The notes under the pieces were generated by a model, which saw only the letters and a program-made list of their open reading frames with translations, searched no databases and was not told where the DNA came from. 64,000 bases of DNA from Bacteroidota bacterium (GTDB lineage: Bacteria; Bacteroidota; Bacteroidia; Bacteroidales; Tannerellaceae), in assembly GCA_023429375.1 (NCBI GenBank), contig JAEYVY010000022.1, positions 62,001 to 126,000 on the forward strand, read 5' to 3'. Below are positions 34,465 to 43,554 of the stretch, piece by piece; position 1 is the stretch's first letter; each line of letters starts with the position of its first letter. Position numbers and translations under genes: made by a program.

Positions 34465-36648
34465 ATGACAAAAAATAAAAATAAATCAGGAAAGAATAAA
34501 GAAAATAATATAGAGAAAAAATCGAAATCTAAAGGACCGCGCATGCGCAAAGAAGCCATGCTGCAGGCGATTTTATCTCTTTTCCATTCTTCTCCGAAGG
34601 AGCTGTTCAATTATAAACAAGTCAGCAAGTTAATCGGCGTAGAGAATGCTGTTCAAAAAATACAGGTTTCTGATATACTCTATGACCTTTCTGCCGACGA
34701 TATAATAACGGAGGTAGACCGTGGGCGTTTTCGTTTGAATAGTCTGGGTACCTTGGCGATTGGAACATTTATGCGCCGCAGTAACGGAAAAAACTCCTTT
34801 ATCCCGGAAGATGGCGGAAGTCCTGTCTTTGTTGCTGAGCGTAATGCGATGCATGCAATGGACGGCGATAAAGTAAAAGTTCAGTTGCTTGCCAAGCGAA
34901 GAGGAGCGGAGCCCGAAGCTGAAGTGCTCGAAGTACTCGAAAGAAAAGAAAAAGTATACGTAGGGAAATTACAGGTTGCCAAAGGATTTGCCTTCCTTGT
35001 AACCGAAGATAAGACCTTAGCTAATGATATCTTCATTCCAAAAGAAAAACTGAACGGAGGTAAGAATGGCGATAAAGCCATTGTCCGTATCGTGGAATGG
35101 CCCGAAGAGGCAAAGAATCCGTTGGGTGAGGTGGTCGATGTATTGGGAAAAGCCGGACAGAATACGGCAGAAATGCATGCTATACTTGCCGAATTTGGGT
35201 TACCCTATAAATATCCTGCATCTGTAGAACGAGCAGCCGATAAGATTCCGGAACAAATACCTGAAGAGGAGATTGCAAAACGGGAGGACTTCCGAAATGT
35301 GCTGACCTTTACGATAGATCCGAAAGATGCGAAAGACTTTGACGACGCCCTTTCTTTCCGTCGCCTGGAAAATGGAAACGTGGAAGTCGGTGTGCATATT
35401 GCCGATGTTACCTATTATGTTACACCGGGAAGCATCATTGATCGCGAGGCAGAAAGCAGGGCTACCTCAGTTTATCTGGTAGACCGTACAATCCCCATGC
35501 TGCCCGAACGATTGTGTAACTTGATCTGCTCGCTTCGTCCGGATGAAGAGAAGTTGTGTTTCTCTTGTGTTTTCGAACTAAACAAAGAAGCAGAGATTCT
35601 TAATTACCGTATATGCCGCACGATTATTAAGAGTGACCGACGTTACACTTATGAAGAAGCGCAAGAAGTAATAGAAAATGGCGAGGGCGAAAATAAGGAT
35701 GCAATTCTGACTTTAGACGCATTGGCGAAGAAACTTCGTGCCCGTCGCTTTAAGAACGGAGCCATCAATTTTGAACGCTATGAAGTCAAATTTGAGATCG
35801 ATGAAAACGGTAAGCCGTTGAGCGTATACTTTAAAGAGTCGAAAGATGCAAACAAATTGATCGAAGAGTTTATGCTTCTAGCCAACCGGACAGTTGCCGA
35901 ATTTGTCGGTAAAGTTAAAAAAGGACAAGCTAAGAAGACGTTTGTATACCGTATACACGAGCTGCCGGATCCCGACAAAATGGAAAATTTTGCCACCTTC
36001 ATTCGCCGCTTTGGTTATCGCCTGAAGATAGACGGTAGTAAAGCCGATGTTTCCAAAGGAATCAACAGTTTGTTGGATACCGTGCAAGGTAAACCTGAAG
36101 AAAATCTGATCGAGACTGTTGCCATCCGTGCCATGCAAAAGGCAAAATATTCTACCGACAATGCCGGTCACTACGGATTAGCGTTCGATTACTATACCCA
36201 TTTCACTTCACCCATCCGCCGTTATCCGGATATGATGGTGCACAGACTGCTTGAACGTTATCTGGCGGGAGGTCGCAGTGTGATAAAGAGTAAGTATGAA
36301 GATATATGCGAACATTGTTCTTCTATGGAACAGACCGCAGCCAATGCTGAGCGAGCCTCAATAAAATACAAGCAAGTGGAATTTATGAGCGATAAGCTCG
36401 GACGTGTTTACGACGGAGTCATATCAGGAGTGACCGAATGGGGACTTTATGTTGAGCTAAACGAAAATAAGTGCGAAGGGCTTGTTCCAATTCGCGATCT
36501 GGATGACGATTATTATGAATTTGATGATAAGAACTATTGCTTGATTGGTAGAAGAAAGAAACGTCAATATCGATTGGGCGACCCGATTACCATCAAGGTA
36601 GCACAGGCAAATCTTGAACGAAAGCAGCTTGATTTTGTGATGGTCTGA
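34465..36648 (+). CDS. rnr: Ribonuclease R
   Basis: A 3'-5' exoribonuclease that degrades structured RNA. The 727-residue protein has a Lys-rich start, a winged-helix/cold-shock N-terminal part (about 30-230), the RNB catalytic domain (about 265-600) with the metal-binding FTIDPKDAKDFDDALS and later HYGLAFDYYTHFTSPIRRYPD, and a C-terminal S1 domain (about 640-725, GRVYDGVISGVTEWGLYVEL). Length fits RNase R. It is followed by a convergent dusB gene, with a repeat-rich 167-base gap that also carries a hairpin. Confidence 0.95.
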   Translation: MTKNKNKSGKNKENNIEKKSKSKGPRMRKEAMLQAILSLFHSSPKELFNYKQVSKLIGVENAVQKIQVSDILYDLSADDIITEVDRGRFRLNSLGTLAIGTFMRRSNGKNSFIPEDGGSPVFVAERNAMHAMDGDKVKVQLLAKRRGAEPEAEVLEVLERKEKVYVGKLQVAKGFAFLVTEDKTLANDIFIPKEKLNGGKNGDKAIVRIVEWPEEAKNPLGEVVDVLGKAGQNTAEMHAILAEFGLPYKYPASVERAADKIPEQIPEEEIAKREDFRNVLTFTIDPKDAKDFDDALSFRRLENGNVEVGVHIADVTYYVTPGSIIDREAESRATSVYLVDRTIPMLPERLCNLICSLRPDEEKLCFSCVFELNKEAEILNYRICRTIIKSDRRYTYEEAQEVIENGEGENKDAILTLDALAKKLRARRFKNGAINFERYEVKFEIDENGKPLSVYFKESKDANKLIEEFMLLANRTVAEFVGKVKKGQAKKTFVYRIHELPDPDKMENFATFIRRFGYRLKIDGSKADVSKGINSLLDTVQGKPEENLIETVAIRAMQKAKYSTDNAGHYGLAFDYYTHFTSPIRRYPDMMVHRLLERYLAGGRSVIKSKYEDICEHCSSMEQTAANAERASIKYKQVEFMSDKLGRVYDGVISGVTEWGLYVELNENKCEGLVPIRDLDDDYYEFDDKNYCLIGRRKKRQYRLGDPITIKVAQANLERKQLDFVMV

Positions 36649-36685
36649 TTCGAAGGTACATCTCGATGTGAGTTTTCAAAAAATA

Positions 36686-36704
36686 GGCATTGAAAATCAA
36701 TGCC
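36686..36704 (-). terminator. Terminator hairpin downstream of dusB
   Basis: GGCATTGA / TCAATGCC with an AAA loop; on the minus strand it is followed by TATTTTTTG. It lies 112 bases past the dusB stop. On the plus strand it is followed by an A-rich tract, so it mainly serves dusB, although it may stop rnr transcripts as a simple hairpin. Confidence 0.65.
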
Positions 36705-36714
36705 ATAATCGATT

Positions 36715-36802
36715 TAAAAAAACATCTCGAACGTTTTTAAAAAACACCTCGATCATTTTTTAAAACGTTCGGGATGTTTTTTAAAAATCATCGGGATGTT
36801 TT
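36715..36802. repeat. Four-unit inverted/direct repeat cluster between rnr and dusB
   Basis: Four related ~20-base units of the type AAAAACATCtCGA...TTTTT: two on the plus strand (36715-36739, 36740-36762) and two inverted (36763-36782, 36783-36802). The first and third are near-perfect inverted copies (AACATCTCGAACGTTTT against AAAACGTTCGGGATGTT). All units begin and end in A or T runs, so several alternative hairpins with U-tracts in either direction are possible. They could act as a bidirectional terminator. Confidence 0.8.
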
Positions 36803-36815
36803 TGTGCTATGATTA

Positions 36816-37829
36816 TCAAGGCGTAGCGACATCGTGGTGAGAGTTCTGAATTTGGAGCATTTCGGGGATCTTATCTAAAATGCCAAATAATTCGTCTACT
36901 GTGGTTGCCCGCAACATGGCGACACGTGTTGATTTGAAATCGGCCAATCCCTTAAATAAGGGCGTTGCAGCCAGATGACGACGTACATGGATAATTCCTC
37001 TGCGTTCATCAAGCCGTTCGATGCTTTGTCTGATTTGCTCTTTCAATATGTCGAGATACCACATGAATGGCTCAGGTGCGAGTTCCTCGCCTGTCTTCAG
37101 ATAATGCTTTGCCTCACGGAATATCCATGGACGACCAATACTTCCTCGTCCAATCATGACAGCATCTACGCCATACGTGTCAAATCGTTCTTTACATGTG
37201 ATAGCCGAAGTGACATCTCCGTTTCCGATAATTGGGATGTGCATGCGCGGGTTCTCCTTCACTTTGCCAATTAGCGTCCAGTCTGCTTCACCTGAATAAA
37301 GCTGACAACGGGTGCGTCCGTGAATGGTCAGGGCTGCTATACCGCAATCTTGCAATTGTTCGGCCAACTCAACGATGATTTGACTGTCTGAATCCCATCC
37401 AAGGCGTGTTTTTACAGTGACCGGAATGTTTACGGTCTTAACTATTTCTCTTGTGATTTCGAGCATGAGAGGAACATTGCGCAGCATGCCTGACCCGGCT
37501 CCTTTGCCGGCCACTTTCTTTACCGGACAGCCAAAGTTGATATCCAGAATATCCGGTTTGGCTTCTTCGCAAATCCGTGCTGCTTCAACCATCGAGTCTA
37601 CATCGCGTCCATATATTTGGATGGCAACGGGACGTTCTTCCTCGGCGACAACTAATTTTTGTTTGGTCTTGTTTACGTGACGTATTAATGCATCGGAAGA
37701 AACAAATTCTGTATAAACCATATCGGCTCCAAATCGTTTGCACATCAAGCGAAAAGCTATGTCTGTTACATCTTCCATTGGGGCCAGAAAAACGGGGCGC
37801 TCCCCTAAATCTATATTGCCAATTTTCAT
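36816..37829 (-). CDS. dusB: tRNA-dihydrouridine synthase
   Basis: Reduces specific uridines of tRNA to dihydrouridine using FMN and NADPH. The 337-residue TIM-barrel protein starts KIGNIDLGERPVFLAPMEDVTD, has the FMN site, the catalytic Cys in DINFGCPVKKVAGKGAGSGML, and GNGDVTS and GRGSIGRPW phosphate-binding loops, then a helical tRNA-binding domain. DusB is the best-fitting subfamily name; assignment among Dus types by eye is approximate. Its -7 box lies inside the terminator hairpin of the upstream phosphate-transport operon. Confidence 0.92.
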   Translation of the reverse strand: MKIGNIDLGERPVFLAPMEDVTDIAFRLMCKRFGADMVYTEFVSSDALIRHVNKTKQKLVVAEEERPVAIQIYGRDVDSMVEAARICEEAKPDILDINFGCPVKKVAGKGAGSGMLRNVPLMLEITREIVKTVNIPVTVKTRLGWDSDSQIIVELAEQLQDCGIAALTIHGRTRCQLYSGEADWTLIGKVKENPRMHIPIIGNGDVTSAITCKERFDTYGVDAVMIGRGSIGRPWIFREAKHYLKTGEELAPEPFMWYLDILKEQIRQSIERLDERRGIIHVRRHLAATPLFKGLADFKSTRVAMLRATTVDELFGILDKIPEMLQIQNSHHDVATP

Positions 37830-37846
37830 ACCTATCTAAAATAAAT

Positions 37847-37888
37847 GAGCAGCAAAGATACGGATTTTGTCCGAACTCTTTACTGCTC
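37847..37888 (-). terminator. Terminator-like hairpin after the PiT gene
   Basis: On the minus strand GAGCAG(T)AAAGA pairs with TCTTT(G)CTGCTC around a GGA/TCC-capped loop, then ATTTATTTTAGAT. It starts 16 bases past the PiT stop. It includes the dusB -7 box (37853-37860). Confidence 0.7.
37853..37860 (-). promoter_or_regulatory. -7 promoter box for dusB
   Basis: Minus-strand TATCTTTG, exact TAnnTTTG, 23 bases before the dusB start codon and within the right arm of the upstream terminator hairpin. Confidence 0.6.
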
Positions 37889-37904
37889 AAATAGTTTGTA
37901 TGAA

Positions 37905-38909
37905 TTACTTAAGGCCTAAAGCACTTACTAAAAGGTATATCAATGCTGCTAATAGACCGCTTACCGGAATGGTCAAAATCCATGCCCAAAGCAGGTTGAT
38001 GGTAACGCCCCAACGAACTGCCGAGAGTCGTTTAACGGCACCAACACCCATAATAGCTCCGGTAATAGTATGTGTTGTACTTACTGGAATCTTTAGTATC
38101 TCGGTAAGGAAAAGCGTCATCGCTCCTGCCGTTTCGGCACAAACTCCTTCCAGCGAAGTCACTTTGGTGATTTTAGTACCCATCGTTTTTACGATTTTCC
38201 AACCACCCATCATGGTACCTATACTAATGGCTCCGAAACAAGAAATGGGAACCCAATCCGGAACGTTTTGAACCGAATCAATTTGTCCTACGGCAATCAT
38301 CGCAGTGGCGATTATACCCATTACTTTCTGTGAGTCGTTCAATCCATGCCCTAAACTGAAGAGTCCGGAAGAAACTAACTGAAGCTTCTTGAATGAGTTC
38401 TCTGCTTTACGTGCACTGACACGTTTAAACGACCAGAGTACGATGAGGGTGATAATAGACGACATAATCATACCAATCAGAGGAGCTAGAACGATAAACG
38501 AGGCAATCTTAATGATAACTCCTGTGTGGATCGAACTAAACCCCGCACCGCAGATAGCGGCACCGGCAAAACCCCCGATTAAGGTATGTGATGAAGAGGA
38601 AGGTATACCAAGCCACCAAGTCAGCAAATTCCAGCTGATTGCTGCTATTAGACCTGATAGGATAATAGGTAGGGTGATGAATTCTTCTAATACGACTTTG
38701 GAAACCGTATCAGCGATTCCAAATTCACCAATGATGTAGCGGGCAACGAAAAAAGCCAAGAAATTAAAGAATGCCGCCCAAAGAACAGCTTGAAACGGAG
38801 TAAGTACCCTGGTAGATACTATCGTAGCTATCGAATTAGCTGCGTCATGAAATCCGTTGATAAAATCAAAGATGATTGCTAAGACAATAATCGTTATTAG
38901 TAGTGTCAT
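37905..38909 (-). CDS. PiT family inorganic phosphate transporter
   Basis: A 334-residue integral membrane protein that imports phosphate (as metal phosphate or with H+). Two PHO-4 signature halves are visible: FDFINGFHDAANSIATIVSTRVLTP near the N-terminus and SLGHGLNDSQKVMGIIA in the second half, plus GIPSSSSHTLIGGFAGAAI and PVSTTHTITGAIMGVGA, the paired transport repeats. About ten helices. It lies 13 bases downstream of the DUF47 gene and forms the common DUF47-PiT pair, in which the PhoU-like protein is thought to control the transporter. Confidence 0.94.
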   Translation of the reverse strand: MTLLITIIVLAIIFDFINGFHDAANSIATIVSTRVLTPFQAVLWAAFFNFLAFFVARYIIGEFGIADTVSKVVLEEFITLPIILSGLIAAISWNLLTWWLGIPSSSSHTLIGGFAGAAICGAGFSSIHTGVIIKIASFIVLAPLIGMIMSSIITLIVLWSFKRVSARKAENSFKKLQLVSSGLFSLGHGLNDSQKVMGIIATAMIAVGQIDSVQNVPDWVPISCFGAISIGTMMGGWKIVKTMGTKITKVTSLEGVCAETAGAMTLFLTEILKIPVSTTHTITGAIMGVGAVKRLSAVRWGVTINLLWAWILTIPVSGLLAALIYLLVSALGLK

Positions 38910-38922
38910 AATCTTTCTTTTA

Positions 38923-39573
38923 TCAGGCGTACTTTACAAGAATAGCTTTTAGAACCTTTCCTATATTATTAATCTTATTAGCAGATTTCTCCAATTCCTG
39001 AATAATCTCTTTAAGCTTAATCAATTCAACAGTGTTTGTTTCGTGCTTAAATAAATGTATGATTCCATCTTCGTAAACAACATCTGCCTCTTCTTCCATC
39101 TTTTTAATGTCGTTGCAATGTTTGCGGAATTGATTGTCAGTTTTTTTAAGTTTAGAGAGCTCTTTTACTGCATATTGTACCTCTTTACTCGCTTTTTTAA
39201 CGATTTCTGACAATGCTTCCGTACATTTAGGAAGGTGGTAAGGATCGTAAAGTAATACTTTATGAGCAGCACGGTTGATTGCGTCGATGGCATCGTCGAT
39301 TCCATCTGTCAGCTCGTAGATGTCTTCGCGATCGAAAGGTGTAATGAAAGTTTCATTAAGCGCTTGTATGATGCGACCCGTTACTTTGTCGCCTTTAAGC
39401 TCTTCTGCTTTGATTAGTCTACAGAGTTCTGTACGGTTTTCGCCTTCTTTGGGGTCGAATAGCTGTGCCAACAGGTCGGCCGAGTTGACTAGTGCATCTG
39501 TTGCTTCATTTAACATGGGGAAGAACTTAACGTCCTTTGGAGCAAAGAAGCTCAATAAGCTGTTAATTTTCAT
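38923..39573 (-). CDS. DUF47 / PhoU-like phosphate transport regulator
   Basis: A 216-residue all-helical cytosolic protein of the DUF47 (PhoU-like) family: FFAPKDVKFFPMLNEATDALVNSADLL at the N-terminus and the metal-binding-like D/E-x-x-D motifs DREDIYELTDGIDDAIDAINRAAHKVLLY. Family members sit next to PiT transporters and are inferred to regulate or bind them. I start at MKINSLLSFF, skipping 13 in-frame codons upstream that are not family-like. A TATTTTTG box at 39682-39689 (minus) could be its promoter. Confidence 0.9.
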   Translation of the reverse strand: MKINSLLSFFAPKDVKFFPMLNEATDALVNSADLLAQLFDPKEGENRTELCRLIKAEELKGDKVTGRIIQALNETFITPFDREDIYELTDGIDDAIDAINRAAHKVLLYDPYHLPKCTEALSEIVKKASKEVQYAVKELSKLKKTDNQFRKHCNDIKKMEEEADVVYEDGIIHLFKHETNTVELIKLKEIIQELEKSANKINNIGKVLKAILVKYA

Positions 39574-39681
39574 TATTGGATGTTTTTTTAAAATATAAAA
39601 ATGTAAGACCATGAGGTCTGTAGAGTAAATAAATAAGGCGGGAGGCCAAACAATACCTCATCGATTCTTGAGAAAACGTAT

Positions 39682-39689
39682 CAAAAATA
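39682..39689 (-). promoter_or_regulatory. Possible -7 promoter box of the DUF47-PiT operon
   Basis: Minus-strand TATTTTTG, matching TAnnTTTG, 109 bases before the start; no -33 box. The region is AT-rich so chance matches are likely. Confidence 0.35.
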
Positions 39690-39786
39690 TAATAATAATT
39701 TAAATTAACTTCTATCTGAGCCTTACTTTTTGAAAGCAATGGACGAAATGATACTAAAATGTCATAAAATCTGATTGTTGTTTTTT

Positions 39787-39794
39787 TATCTTTG
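39787..39794 (+). promoter_or_regulatory. -7 promoter box for the MFS transporter
   Basis: TATCTTTG, exact TAnnTTTG match, 30 bases before the start at 39825. Confidence 0.55.
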
Positions 39795-39824
39795 CTTAAT
39801 TTTGAATATAAAGATGCCAATTAT

Positions 39825-41039
39825 ATGACAACAGTACAACAGCAAGTTTTTAATAAAGAACAGGCCAGATATGCTACCCTTTCTTTTTTTCTGGCACAGG
39901 GATTGTGTTTTTCTTCATGGGCGAGCCGGATTCCGGATATTAAAGAAATTTTTGCTTCTGACTATCTCTTCTATTGGGGGTTGATTCTTTTTCTTATCCC
40001 GGTTGGTAAATTTCTGGCCATTCCAATTGCAGGATATTTAGTGACGAAATTGAGCAGCAGCGTGATGGTCCGCTTCAGTATTGCCGGTTATGCACTTTCG
40101 TTGTTGGCAATTGGATGGGTTCCTTCAATCTATTTGCTCGGTGTCTTTTTGTTCTCTTTTGGTATTTTCTGGAACCTCTGCGATATATCGCTCAACACAC
40201 AAGGAATAGCGATAGAGCGTGCTTACGGACGAGCCATTATCGCTTCTTTTCATGGAGGATGGAGCTTGGCTGCTTGTTTGGGAGCCTTGATTGGTTTTGG
40301 AATGATTGTCTGGGAGGTCTCTCCGGGTTATCACTTTTTGTTAATAGCTTTACTGATTGGGATCATATTGCTAATCAGCGGTCGTTATTTGACGAATGAC
40401 AGACCGGCAGAATCTACAGAAAAAACGAAAGAAAAAGGCGAAAAACCTTGGTATCTGAAGAAACCGGAAACTCTTTTATTGCAACTAGGGCTTGTAGGAC
40501 TATTTGCTTTAGTTATTGAAGGAGCTATGTTTGACTGGAGCGGTGTCTATTTTGAGTCTGTTTTGCAAGTACCGAAGTCGCTTCAGATTGGCTTTCTTGT
40601 ATTTATGGTTATGATGACGGTTGGCCGTTTTCTCACGAACTATGCTTATGGATTGTGGGGAAAGCGCAGAGTGCTTCAATTAGCGGGAACATTCATCTTT
40701 ATAGGATTCTTTACAACTGGTCTTCTGGCCGGATTTTTTGAAGGACTGATAGCTAAGGTTATTGTTAACTCACTGGGCTTTATGCTTGTTGGCTTAGGAA
40801 TCTCCTGCATAGTGCCTACAAACTATAGTTTTGTGGGTGCAAAGTCGAAAACACCTGTAGGTATTGCATTAACAATTCTGTCAAGCATTAGTTTTATCGG
40901 ATCACTGATAGCTCCTTTATTGATAGGTGGTATATCACAATTGTTTAATATGCAATATGCTTATCTCGTAGTAGGTGTTATGGGCTTGTTCATCGTACTG
41001 ATGGCTACATTCAGTGAAGCGTATAAAACAGAATCATAA
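39825..41039 (+). CDS. Major facilitator superfamily transporter, YbjJ-like
   Basis: A 404-residue protein with about twelve hydrophobic segments. The opening ATLSFFLAQGLCFSSWASRIPDIK, FNxxGIAIE-like LNTQGIAIERAYGRAIIASFHGGWSLAA and the second-half repeat VEGAMFDWSGVYFES match the YbjJ-type MFS group, whose substrates are unknown. The start is the ATG at 39825, as the longest frame begins with a TTG inside the promoter box. It ends at a strong bidirectional terminator shared with the convergent kinase gene. Confidence 0.87.
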   Translation: MTTVQQQVFNKEQARYATLSFFLAQGLCFSSWASRIPDIKEIFASDYLFYWGLILFLIPVGKFLAIPIAGYLVTKLSSSVMVRFSIAGYALSLLAIGWVPSIYLLGVFLFSFGIFWNLCDISLNTQGIAIERAYGRAIIASFHGGWSLAACLGALIGFGMIVWEVSPGYHFLLIALLIGIILLISGRYLTNDRPAESTEKTKEKGEKPWYLKKPETLLLQLGLVGLFALVIEGAMFDWSGVYFESVLQVPKSLQIGFLVFMVMMTVGRFLTNYAYGLWGKRRVLQLAGTFIFIGFFTTGLLAGFFEGLIAKVIVNSLGFMLVGLGISCIVPTNYSFVGAKSKTPVGIALTILSSISFIGSLIAPLLIGGISQLFNMQYAYLVVGVMGLFIVLMATFSEAYKTES

Positions 41040-41042
41040 AAA

Positions 41043-41067
41043 AATGCCGGACTGTCAATCCGGCATT
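41043..41067. terminator. Bidirectional rho-independent terminator
   Basis: AATGCCGGA / TCCGGCATT with a 7-base loop, flanked by A7 on the left and T6 on the right, so it works for both the MFS gene (+) and the kinase gene (-). It is just 3 bases past the MFS stop. Confidence 0.94.
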
Positions 41068-41083
41068 TTTTGTATATGTCTAA

Positions 41084-41983
41084 TCAAATTTCAGGAAGAA
41101 AAGGTGGATTGTTCTCCATACAATGGAGGACGTCTGCTATTGTTCCTTTGAACGGCCCCGAAGCCTCAATCTTCAATGTAGACATAGCTGCTGCGAAACG
41201 ACCGGAATCTTCGATGCCTTTACCCTTGGCACGGCAATATAAATAACCTGTCATGTATGTATCACCACAACCCGTAGCATCAACCACTTCTTTAGGGCGG
41301 AATGCCGGTATACGGGTAAATGTTTCTCCATCATAGATGACCGAACCCATTGAGCCCAGCGTAATAAGTACTTCTTTAACTCCCCAGCTATAAAGTTGTT
41401 TAGCAGCTTCTTTGATATCTGTGCTGCCTGTTAGCACTTCCATCTCATGTTCGTTTACTTTGAGATAGTGGATATGCTTAAGCGCATCCAACTTTTCGGG
41501 CCAATCAACGGCAAATACTTTTTTGTCTCTTACTTCACGCAGGTAACCTTGCGAATCGACCGAAACTTTCCCCTTTCCGGCTAAGTAACGGATTACTTCA
41601 GTAGAGAAATCATCTGCCAGCAAGGAGCCTAAGTGGAAGATTTCTGCTTCAATGTTCTGCAAGAAATCGATGGTGAAAGGATCGGCTTTAGCTAAAACTC
41701 GCTGTTTACGGTTGTCCTGATTCTCGCCGTAGATGTTTTCAAAATACACAGAGTTTGCACTTGGCATCACGTCGACATTTACCTGTAACTGACGTAAATT
41801 TTCAACGACGTTCATTTCTGATTCAGCCAGAGCGGTAGCCAGCTTAAAGTCGATATCCGGAAATTGCCTGATAGCATGTGAGAAATAGTAGGAAGTTCCT
41901 CCTGGCATATGGACAGTATCACGTGGCGTTACTATTTTATCCAGCGTAATATGACCTATACAACAAAGTTCATGTTTCTTCAT
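41084..41983 (-). CDS. PfkB family carbohydrate/nucleoside kinase
   Basis: A 299-residue ribokinase-superfamily enzyme that phosphorylates a sugar or nucleoside with ATP. The N-terminus lacks the usual GG motif strength (MPGGTSYYFSHAIRQF holds the G-G), and the C-terminal signature DATGCGDTYMTGYLYCRAKG contains the catalytic Asp. The substrate is not assignable from sequence alone and there is no linked catabolic operon. Convergent with the MFS gene, with a shared terminator; no promoter box is obvious upstream. Confidence 0.88.
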   Translation of the reverse strand: MKKHELCCIGHITLDKIVTPRDTVHMPGGTSYYFSHAIRQFPDIDFKLATALAESEMNVVENLRQLQVNVDVMPSANSVYFENIYGENQDNRKQRVLAKADPFTIDFLQNIEAEIFHLGSLLADDFSTEVIRYLAGKGKVSVDSQGYLREVRDKKVFAVDWPEKLDALKHIHYLKVNEHEMEVLTGSTDIKEAAKQLYSWGVKEVLITLGSMGSVIYDGETFTRIPAFRPKEVVDATGCGDTYMTGYLYCRAKGKGIEDSGRFAAAMSTLKIEASGPFKGTIADVLHCMENNPPFLPEI

Positions 41984-42073
41984 TCCTGTAAAATATTTTC
42001 AATGGGTGCGAAAATACTAAAAAAGATACGAACCGTTCTATATGAACATAAACTAATTATCAGCAAAACGTTG

Positions 42074-42081
42074 TATCTTTG
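42074..42081 (+). promoter_or_regulatory. -7 promoter box for the amino-acid permease
   Basis: TATCTTTG, exact match, 39 bases before the TTG start at 42120. Confidence 0.55.
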
Positions 42082-42119
42082 TTTCTTCCCTTTAAATACG
42101 TTATTTATATTCATTTGTT

Positions 42120-43532
42120 TTGGAAGAAAAGAGATTAAAGAGAGGCTTGACTAATCGGCATATTCAGCTGATAGCTTTAGGTGGGGCAATCGGGACCGGT
42201 TTGTTTTTAGGAATAGGTCCTGCAGCTGTGATGGCAGGTCCTGCAGTGATTTTTGGTTATGCTATAGCAGGAGTTGTTGCGTTTCTGATTATGCGCCAAT
42301 TGGGCGAAATGGTTGTCGAAGAACCCGTGTCGGGCAGCTTCAGTCATTTTGCTTACAAATATTGGGGGGCGTTCCCGGGCTTTGCTTCAGGCTGGAACTA
42401 TTGGATACTTTATATATTAGTGAGTATGGCCGAGTTGACAGCTATTGGTACCTATGTACAATTCTGGTGGCCGCATATTCCTTTGTGGGCATCCAGTTTA
42501 TTTTTCTTCGTGGTCATCAATTTGCTTAATCTTTCGACAGTAAAAATATACGGCGAGGCCGAATTCTGGTTTTCAATAATCAAAGTTATAGCCATCATCG
42601 CCATGATCTTGTTTGGGACCTATTTACTTATCAGTGGTACCGCAGGTGAAGGGGTAAGTGTCTCAAATATATGGAATGACGGAGGAGTATTTCCCAAAGG
42701 CTTCTTTGGTTCTGACGGATCAGGAGGGTACGAAGGATTACTTGCTTCGCTAGCCATCATTATGTTCTCTTTTGGTGGATTGGAATTGATTGGTATTACT
42801 GCGGCTGAAGCTGAAAATCCCGAGAAAACTATACCCAGAGCAACCAATCAGGTGATATATCGTATTTTAATATTTTATGTCGGTGCCTTGATTATCTTGT
42901 TTTCGCTTTCTCCCTGGCGCTCAATTACAGAAGGCAGCAGCCCATTCGTTGCCGTGTTCAGCACCCTGAAGGGGTTTGAGTTTACCTTGTTGGGGCGAAC
43001 CTTTTTCGCAACGGATATCATTGCCCATGTATTAAATATTGTGGTACTAACGGCAGCCCTTTCTGTATATAACAGCAGTGTTTACAGTAATAGCCGTATG
43101 CTTTATGGGTTAGCCATACAACGTAATGCACCCCGTTTTCTAAGTAAGCTCAACCGACATCATGTACCTGTAGCAGCTATCGGAGTTTCTGCCGTATTTG
43201 CTGCTGTCTGCGTAATCATCAACAAGGTAATGCCTGAAGATGCATTGGAATATTTGATGTCTCTTGTGGTATCTGCGCTCATCATTAATTGGATTATGAT
43301 TAGCGTTACGCATATTTTCTTCCGTAAAGCGAAGTTTGCTGAAGGTGTTGGTAAATCAAAGTTCCCTGCACTTTGGTATCCTATTGGCAACTACCTGTGT
43401 TTGTTTTTCCTCATCGGAATTCTGGTCATCATGTGGATTACAGGTATGGATCTTTCGGTGAAGTTGATACCTGTCTGGTTATTGATGCTATATGCTAGTT
43501 ATCTGGTACTCCAACGTAAAAGAAAAAGCTGA
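42120..43532 (+). CDS. Amino acid permease (APC superfamily), TTG start
   Basis: A 470-residue transporter with 12 predicted helices. EEKRLKRGLTNRHIQLIALGGAIGTGLFLG at the N-terminus and FGGLELIGITAAEAENPEKTIPRA in the middle are the signatures of the AroP/GabP/Lys-type APC group. The substrate is probably an aromatic, basic or branched amino acid, undetermined. The start is a TTG: no in-frame ATG exists before the conserved motif, and the E. coli relatives begin just a few residues earlier. It stands alone, followed 22 bases later by the FecCD operon. Confidence 0.9.
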   Translation: MEEKRLKRGLTNRHIQLIALGGAIGTGLFLGIGPAAVMAGPAVIFGYAIAGVVAFLIMRQLGEMVVEEPVSGSFSHFAYKYWGAFPGFASGWNYWILYILVSMAELTAIGTYVQFWWPHIPLWASSLFFFVVINLLNLSTVKIYGEAEFWFSIIKVIAIIAMILFGTYLLISGTAGEGVSVSNIWNDGGVFPKGFFGSDGSGGYEGLLASLAIIMFSFGGLELIGITAAEAENPEKTIPRATNQVIYRILIFYVGALIILFSLSPWRSITEGSSPFVAVFSTLKGFEFTLLGRTFFATDIIAHVLNIVVLTAALSVYNSSVYSNSRMLYGLAIQRNAPRFLSKLNRHHVPVAAIGVSAVFAAVCVIINKVMPEDALEYLMSLVVSALIINWIMISVTHIFFRKAKFAEGVGKSKFPALWYPIGNYLCLFFLIGILVIMWITGMDLSVKLIPVWLLMLYASYLVLQRKRKS

Positions 43533-43540
43533 TTTATCAC

Positions 43541-43548
43541 TACCTTTG
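43541..43548 (+). promoter_or_regulatory. -7 promoter box immediately before the FecCD permease gene
   Basis: TACCTTTG, exact TAnnTTTG, ending only 6 bases before the ATG at 43555. Transcription would begin at about the start codon, implying a leaderless message if the box is used. Confidence 0.5.
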
Positions 43549-43554
43549 TAGACG

